This document shows, piece after piece, positions 1-8,873 of a DNA stretch of 64,000 nt. The notes beneath the pieces were generated by a model. The model saw nothing but the letters and a program-made list of their open reading frames with translations. It made no database searches and was not told where the DNA came from. Source of the stretch: Aquimarina mycalae (GTDB taxonomy: Bacteria > Bacteroidota > Bacteroidia > Flavobacteriales > Flavobacteriaceae); contig NZ_JARYGY010000003.1 of assembly GCF_029906345.1 (NCBI RefSeq), positions 124,001 to 188,000 on the forward strand, written 5' to 3'. Numbering within the stretch: position 1 is the first letter of the stretch; each line of letters opens with the position of its first letter. The position numbers and the translations under genes were made by a program.

Positions 1-544
1 CAGCGCCTAATACACAAATAGATTTTGGAAAATTTTTAATATTTAATACCGAATCAGAATCCAAAACTCTTTTGTTATCAAAAGGTATATACTCTGGATG
101 ATACGGATAAGATCCTGTAGCAATTAATATAAAACTGCCTTCTATAGTTTGTTCTAACTCTCCTGATATTTTAATATGATTTGCATCTATAAAACTTGCA
201 AACCCTTCAAAAACCTCTATTCCATGCTTTTCAAGGTTATAAGCCACCGTTTTATGCATATGATTGGTTACTACATTTTTACGGTATAAAAAATCATGAA
301 CACCTGTTTCTCGTCCTATTTCTTTATCAACTCCAAAAACTCCTTTTTGATAAATACCAGACAAATACAAAGCAGTTTCTTTTAATGTTTTTGATGGTAA
401 CGTACCTGTTTGTACTCCTGCACCGCCATATCTTCTTTCTTTTTCTATTATAGCTACTTTATAACCAAAATATGCCGCTTTTACGGCCGCTTTTTCACCA
501 GCTGGACCTGAGCCAATGACAATAAGATCAAATTTCTTTTTCAT
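1..544 (-). CDS. sthA: SthA-like pyridine nucleotide transhydrogenase, partial (C-terminus outside window)
   Basis: The first 181 residues of a two-dinucleotide-binding flavoprotein are present; the rest lies beyond position 1. The N-terminus has the FAD Rossmann motif GSGPAGEKAA at about residues 11-20. The later ATGSYPYHP and DSDSVL segments match soluble transhydrogenase SthA, which moves hydride between NADH and NADP in the cytoplasm. At the place where disulfide oxidoreductases carry C-x4-C, this protein reads GGAGVQTGTLPSK, so both redox cysteines are absent. E. coli SthA keeps one of them. The start is the ATG at 544, following the cyclase gene on the same strand with only a few bases between them. 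A related FAD oxidoreductase of unknown substrate remains possible because the C-terminal half cannot be seen. Confidence 0.75.
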   Translation of the reverse strand, partial: MKKKFDLIVIGSGPAGEKAAVKAAYFGYKVAIIEKERRYGGAGVQTGTLPSKTLKETALYLSGIYQKGVFGVDKEIGRETGVHDFLYRKNVVTNHMHKTVAYNLEKHGIEVFEGFASFIDANHIKISGELEQTIEGSFILIATGSYPYHPEYIPFDNKRVLDSDSVLNIKNFPKSICVLGA

Positions 545-550
545 TAATTA

Positions 551-2521
551 TTATTTGGTAATCATATGTGTAATTTCATCCCAAGAGGATGTTTTCTTTT
601 CTAAATAATTTTCACATCTATCAAAAAATATTTTTACAGCTTTATCTTCTGGATATTTACTATGTAATTCAGAAAATATTACTACAGCTTCTTTTATTTT
701 TTTATTTTCTATAAATGCAACTCCTTGATTATAAATATCTAAATAACTCAACTTTGTTTTCTCTCCTGGACATAAGAATTCATATACAGATAATGTTTTT
801 GTTTTTCCCTTTACTTTTACGGTATCAAGAAATCTATACCGAAGCGGTTTTTTATTCTTAAGATTTGATAAAGTATGTTCGGTACCTATAATTTTTGCAT
901 CATAAAACTTAGTAAGCCCTTCTACTCTAGAAGCTGTATTTACGGCATCCGAGATTACTGTGGTTTCAAGTCTATCATCATGTCCAATTGTACCCAAAAT
1001 CAATTTGCCCGTATGAATTCCAGTTCCTATTTGTATCGGAAGTGCTATATTTTTATGTAACGTTTTATTATACTGTTCTAAAAACTCCTCAAATTCAAAA
1101 ACTGTTTGTATTGCTTGATCAGGAGTATCTGGAAACAATGCCATTACAGAATCTCCTATAAATTTATCTATAAAGCCTCCATTTCGTTTTATTATTGGCA
1201 CAATACCACTTAAATATCCATTAATGAAGTCAAAATTTTCTTGCGGACTTAGAGATTCTGATATTTTGGTAAATTCTCTTATATCAGAAAAAATCACAGT
1301 CATTTCGCGTTCTACTTGGTCCCCTAATTGCACTTCTTCTATACTTTCTCGACCCAAACTATGTAGAAACTCTTGAGGTACAAAACGACTATTAGCTTCA
1401 CTGAGACGCAGCAATCTTTTGTTTGCAGTTGCTAACTCCTCTGTACGTTCATCGACCTTTTGCTTAAAAAATTTCAATCTAGAAATTACTTCATCTTTAA
1501 GAAATGAAAAGTTACGGGTAAGACTACCTATTTCATCTTGTGTTCGTATCAGCGGATGTTCTGTTTCTAGGGTAAAATTACTATCTACAAATCTTGTAAT
1601 ATGCATTGTAAGTTCCGTAAGTGGTTTGGTAATTTTTTTAGAAATTAATGAGCTTATAATGACACTTACTACTAATAATAAAAATGATATTATTCCAAAA
1701 TAGATTGTGAGTTGCTTAAATTCTGCCTTAGCCCACTCTTCTGTATACAAAACAAGGTTACTAAAATCTTCTTCACATATAGTAATACGCTGATCTAGTT
1801 GCTGTTTCAGGCCAGAATTGTCACGTATTCCAATACGCTGGTCTAATTTTACTAATTGAAGAAATTTATTACGATATCCATCCAGATAATATATAATAGA
1901 ATCTTTTCGAGCTTTTGGGATTCTATAATTATTTGCGGTTTGTTTTCTTAATGTTGTGACTAATGCATTAAGTTTAGTTACATAGATAGATTCATTGCGC
2001 ATAATATAATCTTTCTCGTAACGTCTTAAGAAAAGAATGTCCTTTGTATCAATTTCGGGTATTTGCTCCAACCAATGAGCGTCTCTTCTCATAGAACCTT
2101 CAAGATTATAGTTTTTATAACCTCTTGCCTGAATTTGTTCAATAAGTTCTAAAAAAACTGCATCTATCTCAGCGATATCAGATCTAATAAAATCAATTCC
2201 TCCTACCAAAGCTGATTCTTCCTCAAAATTAACCTGCATCAAAAAAGACCTTGTACTATCCAATAAGGTAAGATATTGGTCTAAATATTGACTATCTCCT
2301 GTACGAAAGAACTGAGAATCTCTACTTGCATGGCTAAAAAAATCTTGTTGCGCTTTAACACTTTTAAGAAGCATTACATAAGATTTCTCAATTGATTCTG
2401 TTCGTTTAAGGACACGTTCACGTTTTTGAAGATACGTAACAGAAAGCATGATAATCACAAAGCTAAAGCTGATGAAAATCAGGAACCAAAATAACAATCG
2501 ATGACGGAACGTACGAAACAT
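551..2521 (-). CDS. HAMP-domain class III adenylate/guanylate cyclase
   Basis: Predicted 656-residue membrane receptor cyclase. TM1 is at about 9-30, followed by a helical extracytoplasmic sensor at 31-270, TM2 at 271-294, HAMP at 295-350, a short coiled linker, and a class III cyclase domain at about 400-590. Catalytic features are visible: metal aspartates D413 (IFSDIREF) and D457 (FIGDS), base-recognition Lys453, and the transition-state pair N528/R532 (DAVNTASR). Lys453 with Thr521 at the second base-recognition position is the pair usual in bacterial adenylyl cyclases, so cAMP is the more likely product. The last 50 residues look like one or two TPR-type helices. It lies directly upstream of the SthA-like gene, with a 6-base gap, so the two may be co-transcribed. 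The sensor ligand is unknown. Confidence 0.88.
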   Translation of the reverse strand: MFRTFRHRLLFWFLIFISFSFVIIMLSVTYLQKRERVLKRTESIEKSYVMLLKSVKAQQDFFSHASRDSQFFRTGDSQYLDQYLTLLDSTRSFLMQVNFEEESALVGGIDFIRSDIAEIDAVFLELIEQIQARGYKNYNLEGSMRRDAHWLEQIPEIDTKDILFLRRYEKDYIMRNESIYVTKLNALVTTLRKQTANNYRIPKARKDSIIYYLDGYRNKFLQLVKLDQRIGIRDNSGLKQQLDQRITICEEDFSNLVLYTEEWAKAEFKQLTIYFGIISFLLLVVSVIISSLISKKITKPLTELTMHITRFVDSNFTLETEHPLIRTQDEIGSLTRNFSFLKDEVISRLKFFKQKVDERTEELATANKRLLRLSEANSRFVPQEFLHSLGRESIEEVQLGDQVEREMTVIFSDIREFTKISESLSPQENFDFINGYLSGIVPIIKRNGGFIDKFIGDSVMALFPDTPDQAIQTVFEFEEFLEQYNKTLHKNIALPIQIGTGIHTGKLILGTIGHDDRLETTVISDAVNTASRVEGLTKFYDAKIIGTEHTLSNLKNKKPLRYRFLDTVKVKGKTKTLSVYEFLCPGEKTKLSYLDIYNQGVAFIENKKIKEAVVIFSELHSKYPEDKAVKIFFDRCENYLEKKTSSWDEITHMITK

Positions 2522-2630
2522 CTGATAGTTTTTAAATTGGAAATATCAATTACACATTAGTGTATATTCAACTCATAAAAAGAGTAAGTGGCTCACAATT
2601 TGGTTCAAAAAATCTATACTACAATATACT

Positions 2631-2638
2631 TAAGTTTG
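2631..2638 (+). promoter_or_regulatory. Candidate Bacteroidota -7 box
   Basis: TAAGTTTG matches the Bacteroidota -7 consensus TAnnTTTG and lies about 88 bases before the DUF3307 gene. No TTG sits at the ideal distance upstream, so only half of the promoter is supported. Confidence 0.3.
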
Positions 2639-2725
2639 CGCTCTTTTTGTTCCTTTTTAACCACAATTATTAAAACTTTATATAAACAATTAGGTTATAA
2701 CATCCTGAATTGATATCTTTTAGGT

Positions 2726-3094
2726 ATGATCTTTAGTTGGATTCTTTTAGCACATTGGATGGGGGATTTTGCTTTTCAAACCTCTAAAATGGCTATGGGT
2801 AAAGGCAAAAAAATCAAATGGTTATTTATTCATGTAATTGTGTACACAATTATATTAACCATATTTTCGCTCTTTTTATTTCCTATAAAAACGGCTATTG
2901 GTTATATTTTAATTAATTGCATCTTACATGGTTTTACTGATTTTTTTACCAGTAAACTTACTATACAATATCGTGATACACCACGCATATTTTTTACAAT
3001 TCTTGGATTAGATCAATTAATTCATTCTGTTACCTTATATATCACGTATTTACATATTGATTCATTGATACAATATTGGATGGATAGCTTTTAA
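2726..3094 (+). CDS. DUF3307 family membrane protein
   Basis: A 122-residue integral membrane protein. The opening segment with AHWMGDFAFQ followed by a K-rich loop is the DUF3307 signature, and about four hydrophobic helices follow. A His/Asp cluster (AHWMGDF, HGFTDFF) is conserved in the family. Its biochemical role is unknown; in longer family members the domain is fused to other regions. The gene stands alone, transcribed away from the cyclase at 551-2521 and convergent with the oxidoreductase ending at 3103. The start is the ATG at 2726. The length fits a stand-alone DUF3307 domain. Confidence 0.8.
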   Translation: MIFSWILLAHWMGDFAFQTSKMAMGKGKKIKWLFIHVIVYTIILTIFSLFLFPIKTAIGYILINCILHGFTDFFTSKLTIQYRDTPRIFFTILGLDQLIHSVTLYITYLHIDSLIQYWMDSF

Positions 3095-3102
3095 TGATTT
3101 AA

Positions 3103-4698
3103 CTAGGATTTTGGAGCAAAAATCTTATTCTTAAAATTAGTTCCTGTAACAGCAGAAGCTGTGACAACACCAGCAAACAAAGCTCCTCCTAAACCAGCAG
3201 TTACTATATCTTGTCCTGTAAGGTACAATCCTTTAATAGGAGTTCTAGGTTGTAAAAACCTTTGTCGAAAACGATCCGGCGTATGGTCAATACCGTAAAT
3301 TTCTCCTTTATCATAATTCACAAAATGCTGCGTACTCAATGGAGTAGAAAGCTCATAATGATCCACTTGTCCTTCTAAATGCGGAAGTTGTTTGAACAGT
3401 TCTTTCATAAGTCGTTGAGCAATCTTTTCCTTCCAAGTGTCATAATCTTCTCCACGTTTCATCCAACGAGTACCTTCCCATTGTTTACAGGTTTCATAAG
3501 GTACTAGTGTAATAATATCTATAGTACTACGTCCTGGATATCTGTTAGACCAATCTGGATCTTTTGCAGACGGAAATGATACATACACTACAGGAAAAGG
3601 TGCATTATTATCTTCTAGATATTGTTGTACAATAGTATCATGATCTCCTTCTTCTGGATAAATCCAAAAATTAGTTTTTGGTAATTGTAATTCTTCAGGA
3701 GTTTTCTTAAATCCCATATACAAACAGGCATGTGAAACCGAAGGAGTAACTTTTTGAAGTTGATCTTGTAATTTATGTTGTTTATTAACTGATTCAGGAA
3801 TTAGTTTTTCAAAAGTATTGAAAACACCAGCGCCACTGATGATCGTATCGGCATAAAACTCTTTACCATCAATCATACGAACTCCTTTGGCCTTATTATT
3901 ATCTATTATGACTTCTTCTACAGCAGCATTGATCAATATTGTCCCAGCATTTTCTTCAATTACTGGATCAATAGTATCCACTATTCGGGAAGATCCACCA
4001 ATTGGAAAGTTACCTCCTCCAAAATAGTGTCTTGCAACAGATGCGTGCATTGCAAAGCTACTTTGCTTTGGCGGCAAACCATAATCTCCATATTGTGCAG
4101 ATAGTACCTTGATTAATTCTTCATTTTTTGTCAATTTACTCAATACACCATAAGTGGTTTGATCTGCATATTTTAAATAAGGTTTTCTCATAAATCCTCC
4201 TAACAAGAAACGTAAAAACCCAGGCAAAGCTTTTTCTTTATAAAAACTACCCATTGCCTTATTTGCCTTAAATACCAAATCAATATATGTATCAATTGCT
4301 TTTTCCTCATTGGGAAAATAGCTAACCATTTGGTTTCTAAAATTCTCAACTCCCTTTACAAAATCATATGATTTTTCGCCAATAATAATTCTATCATATA
4401 CAGAACCCATATCTGCCCATTCTAATTTATTATTTGATACGTAATCAAATAATCTTTTTATAGGACTATTAGGTTGTTGTACACCACCTATATAATGAAT
4501 TCCTACATCCCATTCGTATCCTTTTCTTTTAAATATATGAGTAAAACCTCCAGCAGTATAATGACGTTCGAGTATTAGAACCTTCTTTCCTTCTTTAGCG
4601 AGAATAGCACCTACGGTAAGACTTCCCATTCCTGATCCAATAATAATCGCATCATAATTTTCTTCTAGAACCGGACGTTTTTTATAGGATTGTATCAT
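3103..4698 (-). CDS. RetSat/CrtI-like FAD-dependent oxidoreductase
   Basis: A 531-residue flavoprotein of the phytoene desaturase / all-trans-retinol 13,14-reductase family. The N-terminal FAD motif GSGMGSLTVG is at about residues 22-31, then the second ERHYTAGGFTH motif, and near the C-terminus the GLYLTGQDIVTAGLGGALFAG stretch that closes the FAD site. Family members saturate or desaturate conjugated isoprenoid chains, usually at the membrane. Retinol saturase-like proteins in flavobacteria lack an assigned substrate, so carotenoid or retinoid modification is an inference only. No crt genes are nearby. The gene is monocistronic, with about 270 bases of AT-rich sequence upstream. Confidence 0.82.
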   Translation of the reverse strand: MIQSYKKRPVLEENYDAIIIGSGMGSLTVGAILAKEGKKVLILERHYTAGGFTHIFKRKGYEWDVGIHYIGGVQQPNSPIKRLFDYVSNNKLEWADMGSVYDRIIIGEKSYDFVKGVENFRNQMVSYFPNEEKAIDTYIDLVFKANKAMGSFYKEKALPGFLRFLLGGFMRKPYLKYADQTTYGVLSKLTKNEELIKVLSAQYGDYGLPPKQSSFAMHASVARHYFGGGNFPIGGSSRIVDTIDPVIEENAGTILINAAVEEVIIDNNKAKGVRMIDGKEFYADTIISGAGVFNTFEKLIPESVNKQHKLQDQLQKVTPSVSHACLYMGFKKTPEELQLPKTNFWIYPEEGDHDTIVQQYLEDNNAPFPVVYVSFPSAKDPDWSNRYPGRSTIDIITLVPYETCKQWEGTRWMKRGEDYDTWKEKIAQRLMKELFKQLPHLEGQVDHYELSTPLSTQHFVNYDKGEIYGIDHTPDRFRQRFLQPRTPIKGLYLTGQDIVTAGLGGALFAGVVTASAVTGTNFKNKIFAPKS

Positions 4699-4972
4699 AA
4701 TTTATTTATTAGTATTGTGGTTGATTCTCAAATCTAAGAAGAATCTACATACTATACTTTACAAACACCTAAAAATGATTTTCATTGCAATCCGAATATT
4801 GAACACAATTATTAAGATAAAATAAAAAAGATGTAGTTAAAACAGGTATTCAGGTCAATACCAGGCAACATTTTGACAACATTCAGAAATTAAAGTCGTG
4901 ATATACTTAATCATGTATTTAGATGTAAGAAACATATGATCTTCTACTAGTTTCTTATGTATTTCTCGATAA

Positions 4973-5710
4973 TTATCCTGCTATAATATGTTGATCAAGT
5001 CTTAATTTTTGTCCATCAAACTTAAAAATCCATACTGATTGGTATTCATCTTCAGAATAATAATTACTGCCAAACTTAAATGGATCAGTCATAATTTCAG
5101 AATGTTTAATATCTCCTGCACTTATAATAACCTCATTACCGTTAATATGTAATTCTGCTTTACGAACTAAGAATCCATTATCTGTAGAGACTTTATATAT
5201 AGCTTTATCTTTATACCAATTGACATCTTTCAGATCTATTTTAGAAAAAATAGCATGCAATTCCTTCATAGCTCCTATGGTAGTTACTCCATCCGATAAT
5301 GCACCATCCAAAAAAAGATTGATTGTAATAGTATCTTTTTGCTTTAACACTCGCTTTAGTTCACCTAACTCATTAAACAATCTTTGTCGTTTTTTCTTAA
5401 TTCGTCCCTCACCATTTTTGAAAAGAGTAATATTTGCGTTTTCTATAGAGTTCAGAGTGACTTTTGCAGGATTATTATGATCTGGTTGATACCATAAATA
5501 TTCCTGAAAATACTCTAATAAACGTGCATCTTTAAAAACATATTGATGTCTTGCAAAAATTTCATTTCGTAACAGTTGTAAATCATACAGTGTGTTTTTT
5601 GCTATATCAGCTGGAGCATACGTAATCGTATCACACTCTGAACAATCTTTCAATTGAGCTTGTAAACTAATGGTAAATAGTATTAGGAATAAGAGTATAG
5701 TATGTCTCAT
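4973..5710 (-). CDS. YARHG-domain secreted protein
   Basis: About 245 residues from the ATG at 5710. A longer reading frame begins upstream, but this ATG places a clean signal peptide (MRHTILLFLILFTISLQAQ) at the very N-terminus, so it is preferred. After the signal peptide comes a YARHG domain: the segment with LRNEIFARHQYVF and a later YLWYQPDHNNP stretch is typical. The domain occurs in extracytoplasmic proteins and probably binds cell-wall or surface material, though its function is not established. The remainder resembles a small beta-rich domain. TATATTTG, a -7-like box, lies about 30 bases before the start. Confidence 0.75.
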   Translation of the reverse strand: MRHTILLFLILFTISLQAQLKDCSECDTITYAPADIAKNTLYDLQLLRNEIFARHQYVFKDARLLEYFQEYLWYQPDHNNPAKVTLNSIENANITLFKNGEGRIKKKRQRLFNELGELKRVLKQKDTITINLFLDGALSDGVTTIGAMKELHAIFSKIDLKDVNWYKDKAIYKVSTDNGFLVRKAELHINGNEVIISAGDIKHSEIMTDPFKFGSNYYSEDEYQSVWIFKFDGQKLRLDQHIIAG

Positions 5711-5819
5711 AAAAATAAGATTAACTTGGTTGATAATACAAATATAAGGTTTGTAATTCATCACTTGCTTAGATTATTATGATCTATACTCTTGCCAATT
5801 CTAATTTAGTATTAATAGC

Positions 5820-5852
5820 AAAACTCCTCTTATTTGGGATAGGAGGAGTTTT
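5820..5852 (-). terminator. Hairpin with short T-run, weak terminator candidate
   Basis: Arms AAAACTCCTC and GAGGAGTTTT flank a 13-base loop. It lies between the YARHG gene and the glycosyltransferase gene, both on the minus strand. The T-run is only about four bases, so termination would be weak. Confidence 0.35.
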
Positions 5853-5954
5853 AGTAGGTTAGTTACCATTGATAAAAATGATAGTGCAAAAAAAGTCTAT
5901 TGTTGAGTTTGTGTGTGTGTTATTATCGTATTTCTAAAAAAACAATTGAATATT

Positions 5955-6000
5955 CTCAAAGTATGAATGTCTATTAAAAAAGACATTCAATACTCTGAAA
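5955..6000 (-). terminator. Long hairpin just downstream of the glycosyltransferase gene
   Basis: AGTATGAATGTCT and AGACATTCAATACT form a 13-bp stem with one bulge around an A/T loop, starting about 50 bases after the glycosyltransferase stop codon. The U-tract following it on the minus strand is poor, so it may stabilise the 3' end of the mRNA rather than terminate transcription. The rest of this roughly 330-base gap shows only a short GT repeat. Confidence 0.4.
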
Positions 6001-6041
6001 AAATAATTAGCTGGTTAACTTATAATTAGAAATTACTTATT

Positions 6042-7487
6042 TTAGGATGGTATAGAAACAACTGGTTCTCGTTGTTTTAATTCTTTTTTGGTTAAATCTC
6101 GGGTTAACCAACCACCTTTGCCTGCTGTGGCAATTGCATACGGTGTAATCCAAAATAAGGTAAATGCATAAAATACGCTATATGGATATGCCCAAAGAGA
6201 TTCAACAAAACTATGTTTCTTAGCATAGAAGAAAGCTTGTATACTTGAAAAAATTAAGATACTAACTAATGTAGAACTGAAGAATAATATTGGATAGGTT
6301 ACAATGAAAAATAACATTAATAACATTCCTGGATAGGCCATTATCATTTTCAGCCATTGGTTAGCTAATAAAATTCTAGTACCTATTTTTGATCCATCTC
6401 TGAAATTACTAAAAGCAAATTTAGTCATCGCAATATTTTCGCGAATATTACTTCGTTCCCAACGAATAAACATCTTATATAGATTTTTAAAACGTTCTGG
6501 AGTATTGGTATACACATATGCCTTGCGTTGAAATAGCACGTTATATCCTTGTTTAAGAATCATATTTGTCATCGCACGATCTTCTCCAATTTTAGAAACT
6601 TGTCCCATAAAAGTTTGTGTGATCCAAGCTGCTCTACAATTCATAACAGCTTCTCTTCGATATGCAGATAATGCGCCTGGAGTACACAGCACAGAGCCTA
6701 TTGCACTTTGCGCAGAACGAATGAATTCAAAACTAAAAGCAAAACTTACATTAAGCATTCTTGGAATGAAGGCTTTATCTCTATTAAGAACCCGCACATT
6801 ACCAGCTACTGCTCCACATTTTTCATTAGTAACAAAAGGTGAAGCCATTACACGTAAAGTATCTTTCTTTACAATAGAATCACTATCCACCGTAATAAAC
6901 ACATCTCCAATACCCAGATTAAACCCTCTATATAAAGCATGTCTTTTTCCTCTATTCTCTGGTTGTTGGTAAATAGAAACACGATTACCTAATTCTCTTT
7001 GAGCTTTTTTCATCCAATTCCATGTATCATCCTGGCTACCATCATCAATCGATATAATTTGTAACTTTTCTATTGGATAATCACTTCTCACAAGACTTTG
7101 TAGTGTCTTGTATACCAATTCGCCTTCGTTATAAGCGGGTACAATAACCGTACATAAGGGTAACTCCTCATCAGAAACTACATCAATAACTTTATAACGG
7201 AGATATAGAAACAAAATATATACTAATAAACTAACTTTAATTAGTAGCAATGAGATACCAGCTACCATAATAGTTACTCCCCAAACAGTATTCATTCTTT
7301 CTATATAAATCTGTTCAAAATAGGGTTGTAAAAAATAGAATAATGAAACTGCGCTAAAAAGCAAAAGAAATGTTCCTAGTAAAATTAAAAAAGATGATGC
7401 TTTAATAAATCGATTCTTAAAGCGGTTATAAACTGAATCAACACTGATTGGTGTTTCTGTTAAATCAAAGGATTTTGATATTGCCAT
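6042..7487 (-). CDS. Processive family 2 glycosyltransferase, hyaluronan-synthase-like
   Basis: A 481-residue membrane glycosyltransferase. Two TM helices at about 33-53 and 68-95 precede a GT2 catalytic domain at 110-345, and further TM helices lie at about 385-440. Visible motifs are PAYNEGE, D148-D149-G, ENRGKRHAL, DSD at 201-203, GEDR at 301-304 and RWERS at 342-346. GEDR plus RWxxS fits the hyaluronan synthase/NodC branch of processive beta-glycan synthases better than cellulose synthases, which carry QxxRW and a PilZ domain. It probably polymerises and extrudes a beta-linked polysaccharide across the inner membrane, most likely using a UDP-hexosamine, but the substrate cannot be read from sequence. 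No export or modification genes adjoin it. Confidence 0.85.
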   Translation of the reverse strand: MAISKSFDLTETPISVDSVYNRFKNRFIKASSFLILLGTFLLLFSAVSLFYFLQPYFEQIYIERMNTVWGVTIMVAGISLLLIKVSLLVYILFLYLRYKVIDVVSDEELPLCTVIVPAYNEGELVYKTLQSLVRSDYPIEKLQIISIDDGSQDDTWNWMKKAQRELGNRVSIYQQPENRGKRHALYRGFNLGIGDVFITVDSDSIVKKDTLRVMASPFVTNEKCGAVAGNVRVLNRDKAFIPRMLNVSFAFSFEFIRSAQSAIGSVLCTPGALSAYRREAVMNCRAAWITQTFMGQVSKIGEDRAMTNMILKQGYNVLFQRKAYVYTNTPERFKNLYKMFIRWERSNIRENIAMTKFAFSNFRDGSKIGTRILLANQWLKMIMAYPGMLLMLFFIVTYPILFFSSTLVSILIFSSIQAFFYAKKHSFVESLWAYPYSVFYAFTLFWITPYAIATAGKGGWLTRDLTKKELKQREPVVSIPS

Positions 7488-7758
7488 TAGGTTTTTTTAT
7501 TTTCCACTCTGGCAAACCAAAATTAATACCATTATCAAATACCACTGAAAAACAACTGTTTATAAATATTAAGACAAAAAAGAAGTGTGTACATTTTCTA
7601 CAACTGTGTATTTTTGACACAGTATTTTAAAGGTTTTCTACTATTCTTTGACATAATTCTAATTAGTACTGTTTGTATAAAGTAATACTAAAAAGGTTTT
7701 AGTTATTTTTGTTTGAACATTATATGTTTAATATAAATGCATCATAGTATTTGCTTAG

Positions 7759-8841
7759 ATGAAACGTAGCTTCAAAAAATATATACACCTGCTTTGGCAG
7801 TCTGTACTCTTTTGGTCACTAGCCATGGGATTTTTTTCAATCATTAGATATTATGGAATTGATGAAGAGGAAGGTTTTACAGTTATCGAAGATTTTTCTG
7901 GACATCAGGGTACTTTAAAGGCTTTAATAGGTTTTACTAGTATTGGAGCGTTAATTGGTATTGTATATGCCAGTATTGATATTCTTTTCGATAAATACAC
8001 TTCTAATAAGATTTCGCTAGCATACAACCTGATCGTTAGAACATTATTGTATTTCATCACTACTGTTCTAATCTTTACGTTAATCATGGATTTGTTTTCT
8101 GAAATTTATAATATTAACCTAAATACAGATCGAGGATGGTGGAAAAAAAACAAATCTTTTTGGGCTACGATATTATATATTGTTATGGTATCTTTTGTGT
8201 TTTCTTTTATAAAAATAGCAACCGAAAAGTTTGGAAAAGGTGTTTTTATTAAAATGTTACTTGGGAAATATAAAAAGCCACAAGAGGAAAAACGAATTTT
8301 TATGTTTTTGGATCTCAAGGATTCTACAGCTATTGCAGAAAAACTGGGTCATTTTAAATACAGTCAGTTCATACAAGATTGCTTTTATGATCTCAATACT
8401 GTAGTTCCTAAGCACGAAGCAGAAATTTATCAATATGTGGGAGATGAAGCGGTATTAAGTTGGCCTTACAAAAAAGGATTAGCTAATAATAATTGTGTAA
8501 CATTATTTTTTGCTTTTCAACACAAAAAACAGAGTAAGGCAACGTATTATCAAGAAAAATATGGGATTATCCCTGAATTTAAAGCAGGATTGCACGGTGG
8601 CAAACTTATGGTCACAGAAGTTGGTGTGATTAAAAAAGAGATCGCATACCACGGTGATGTGATTAATACATCTGCAAGGATTCAGGCGGAATGCAATAAT
8701 CGTAAAGTAAAACTTCTTATTTCTGAAGAGTTATTACAAGATCTTAAAATAAGTGATCATTTATCTTCTACTTTTTTGGGCAGTGTTTTATTAAAAGGGA
8801 AACAAGAGGAAGTAAATATTCATACCATAGCAAAAGTGTAA
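7759..8841 (+). CDS. Four-TM class III nucleotide cyclase
   Basis: A 360-residue protein with four TM helices at about 12-31, 51-75, 92-113 and 132-154 and a cytoplasmic class III cyclase domain at 178-355. Metal aspartates lie in FLDLKDST and YVGDE, and the Asn/Arg catalytic pair in INTSARIQ. The base-recognition lysine of classical adenylyl cyclases is Gln here (IYQYVGDE), so substrate preference is uncertain. It has the same architecture as the gene at 39927-41021, and the two are clear paralogues. The membrane part probably senses a lipid or membrane signal, but no known sensor domain is recognisable. Monocistronic, convergent with the gene ending at 8874. Confidence 0.85.
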   Translation: MKRSFKKYIHLLWQSVLFWSLAMGFFSIIRYYGIDEEEGFTVIEDFSGHQGTLKALIGFTSIGALIGIVYASIDILFDKYTSNKISLAYNLIVRTLLYFITTVLIFTLIMDLFSEIYNINLNTDRGWWKKNKSFWATILYIVMVSFVFSFIKIATEKFGKGVFIKMLLGKYKKPQEEKRIFMFLDLKDSTAIAEKLGHFKYSQFIQDCFYDLNTVVPKHEAEIYQYVGDEAVLSWPYKKGLANNNCVTLFFAFQHKKQSKATYYQEKYGIIPEFKAGLHGGKLMVTEVGVIKKEIAYHGDVINTSARIQAECNNRKVKLLISEELLQDLKISDHLSSTFLGSVLLKGKQEEVNIHTIAKV

Positions 8842-8873
8842 ACAGATTCATCCGTAAACACTAAAAGTATTAA

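Noticed and set aside
196..453. Plus-strand frame of 85 codons at the left edge
   Set aside because: It is antisense to the SthA-like coding region and rich in repeated hydrophobic residues caused by the AT-rich antisense strand.
5905..5925. GT dinucleotide run as a possible repeat element or CRISPR-like signal
   Set aside because: It is a short simple repeat of five to six units with no spacer structure; nothing else in the window shows regularly spaced repeats.
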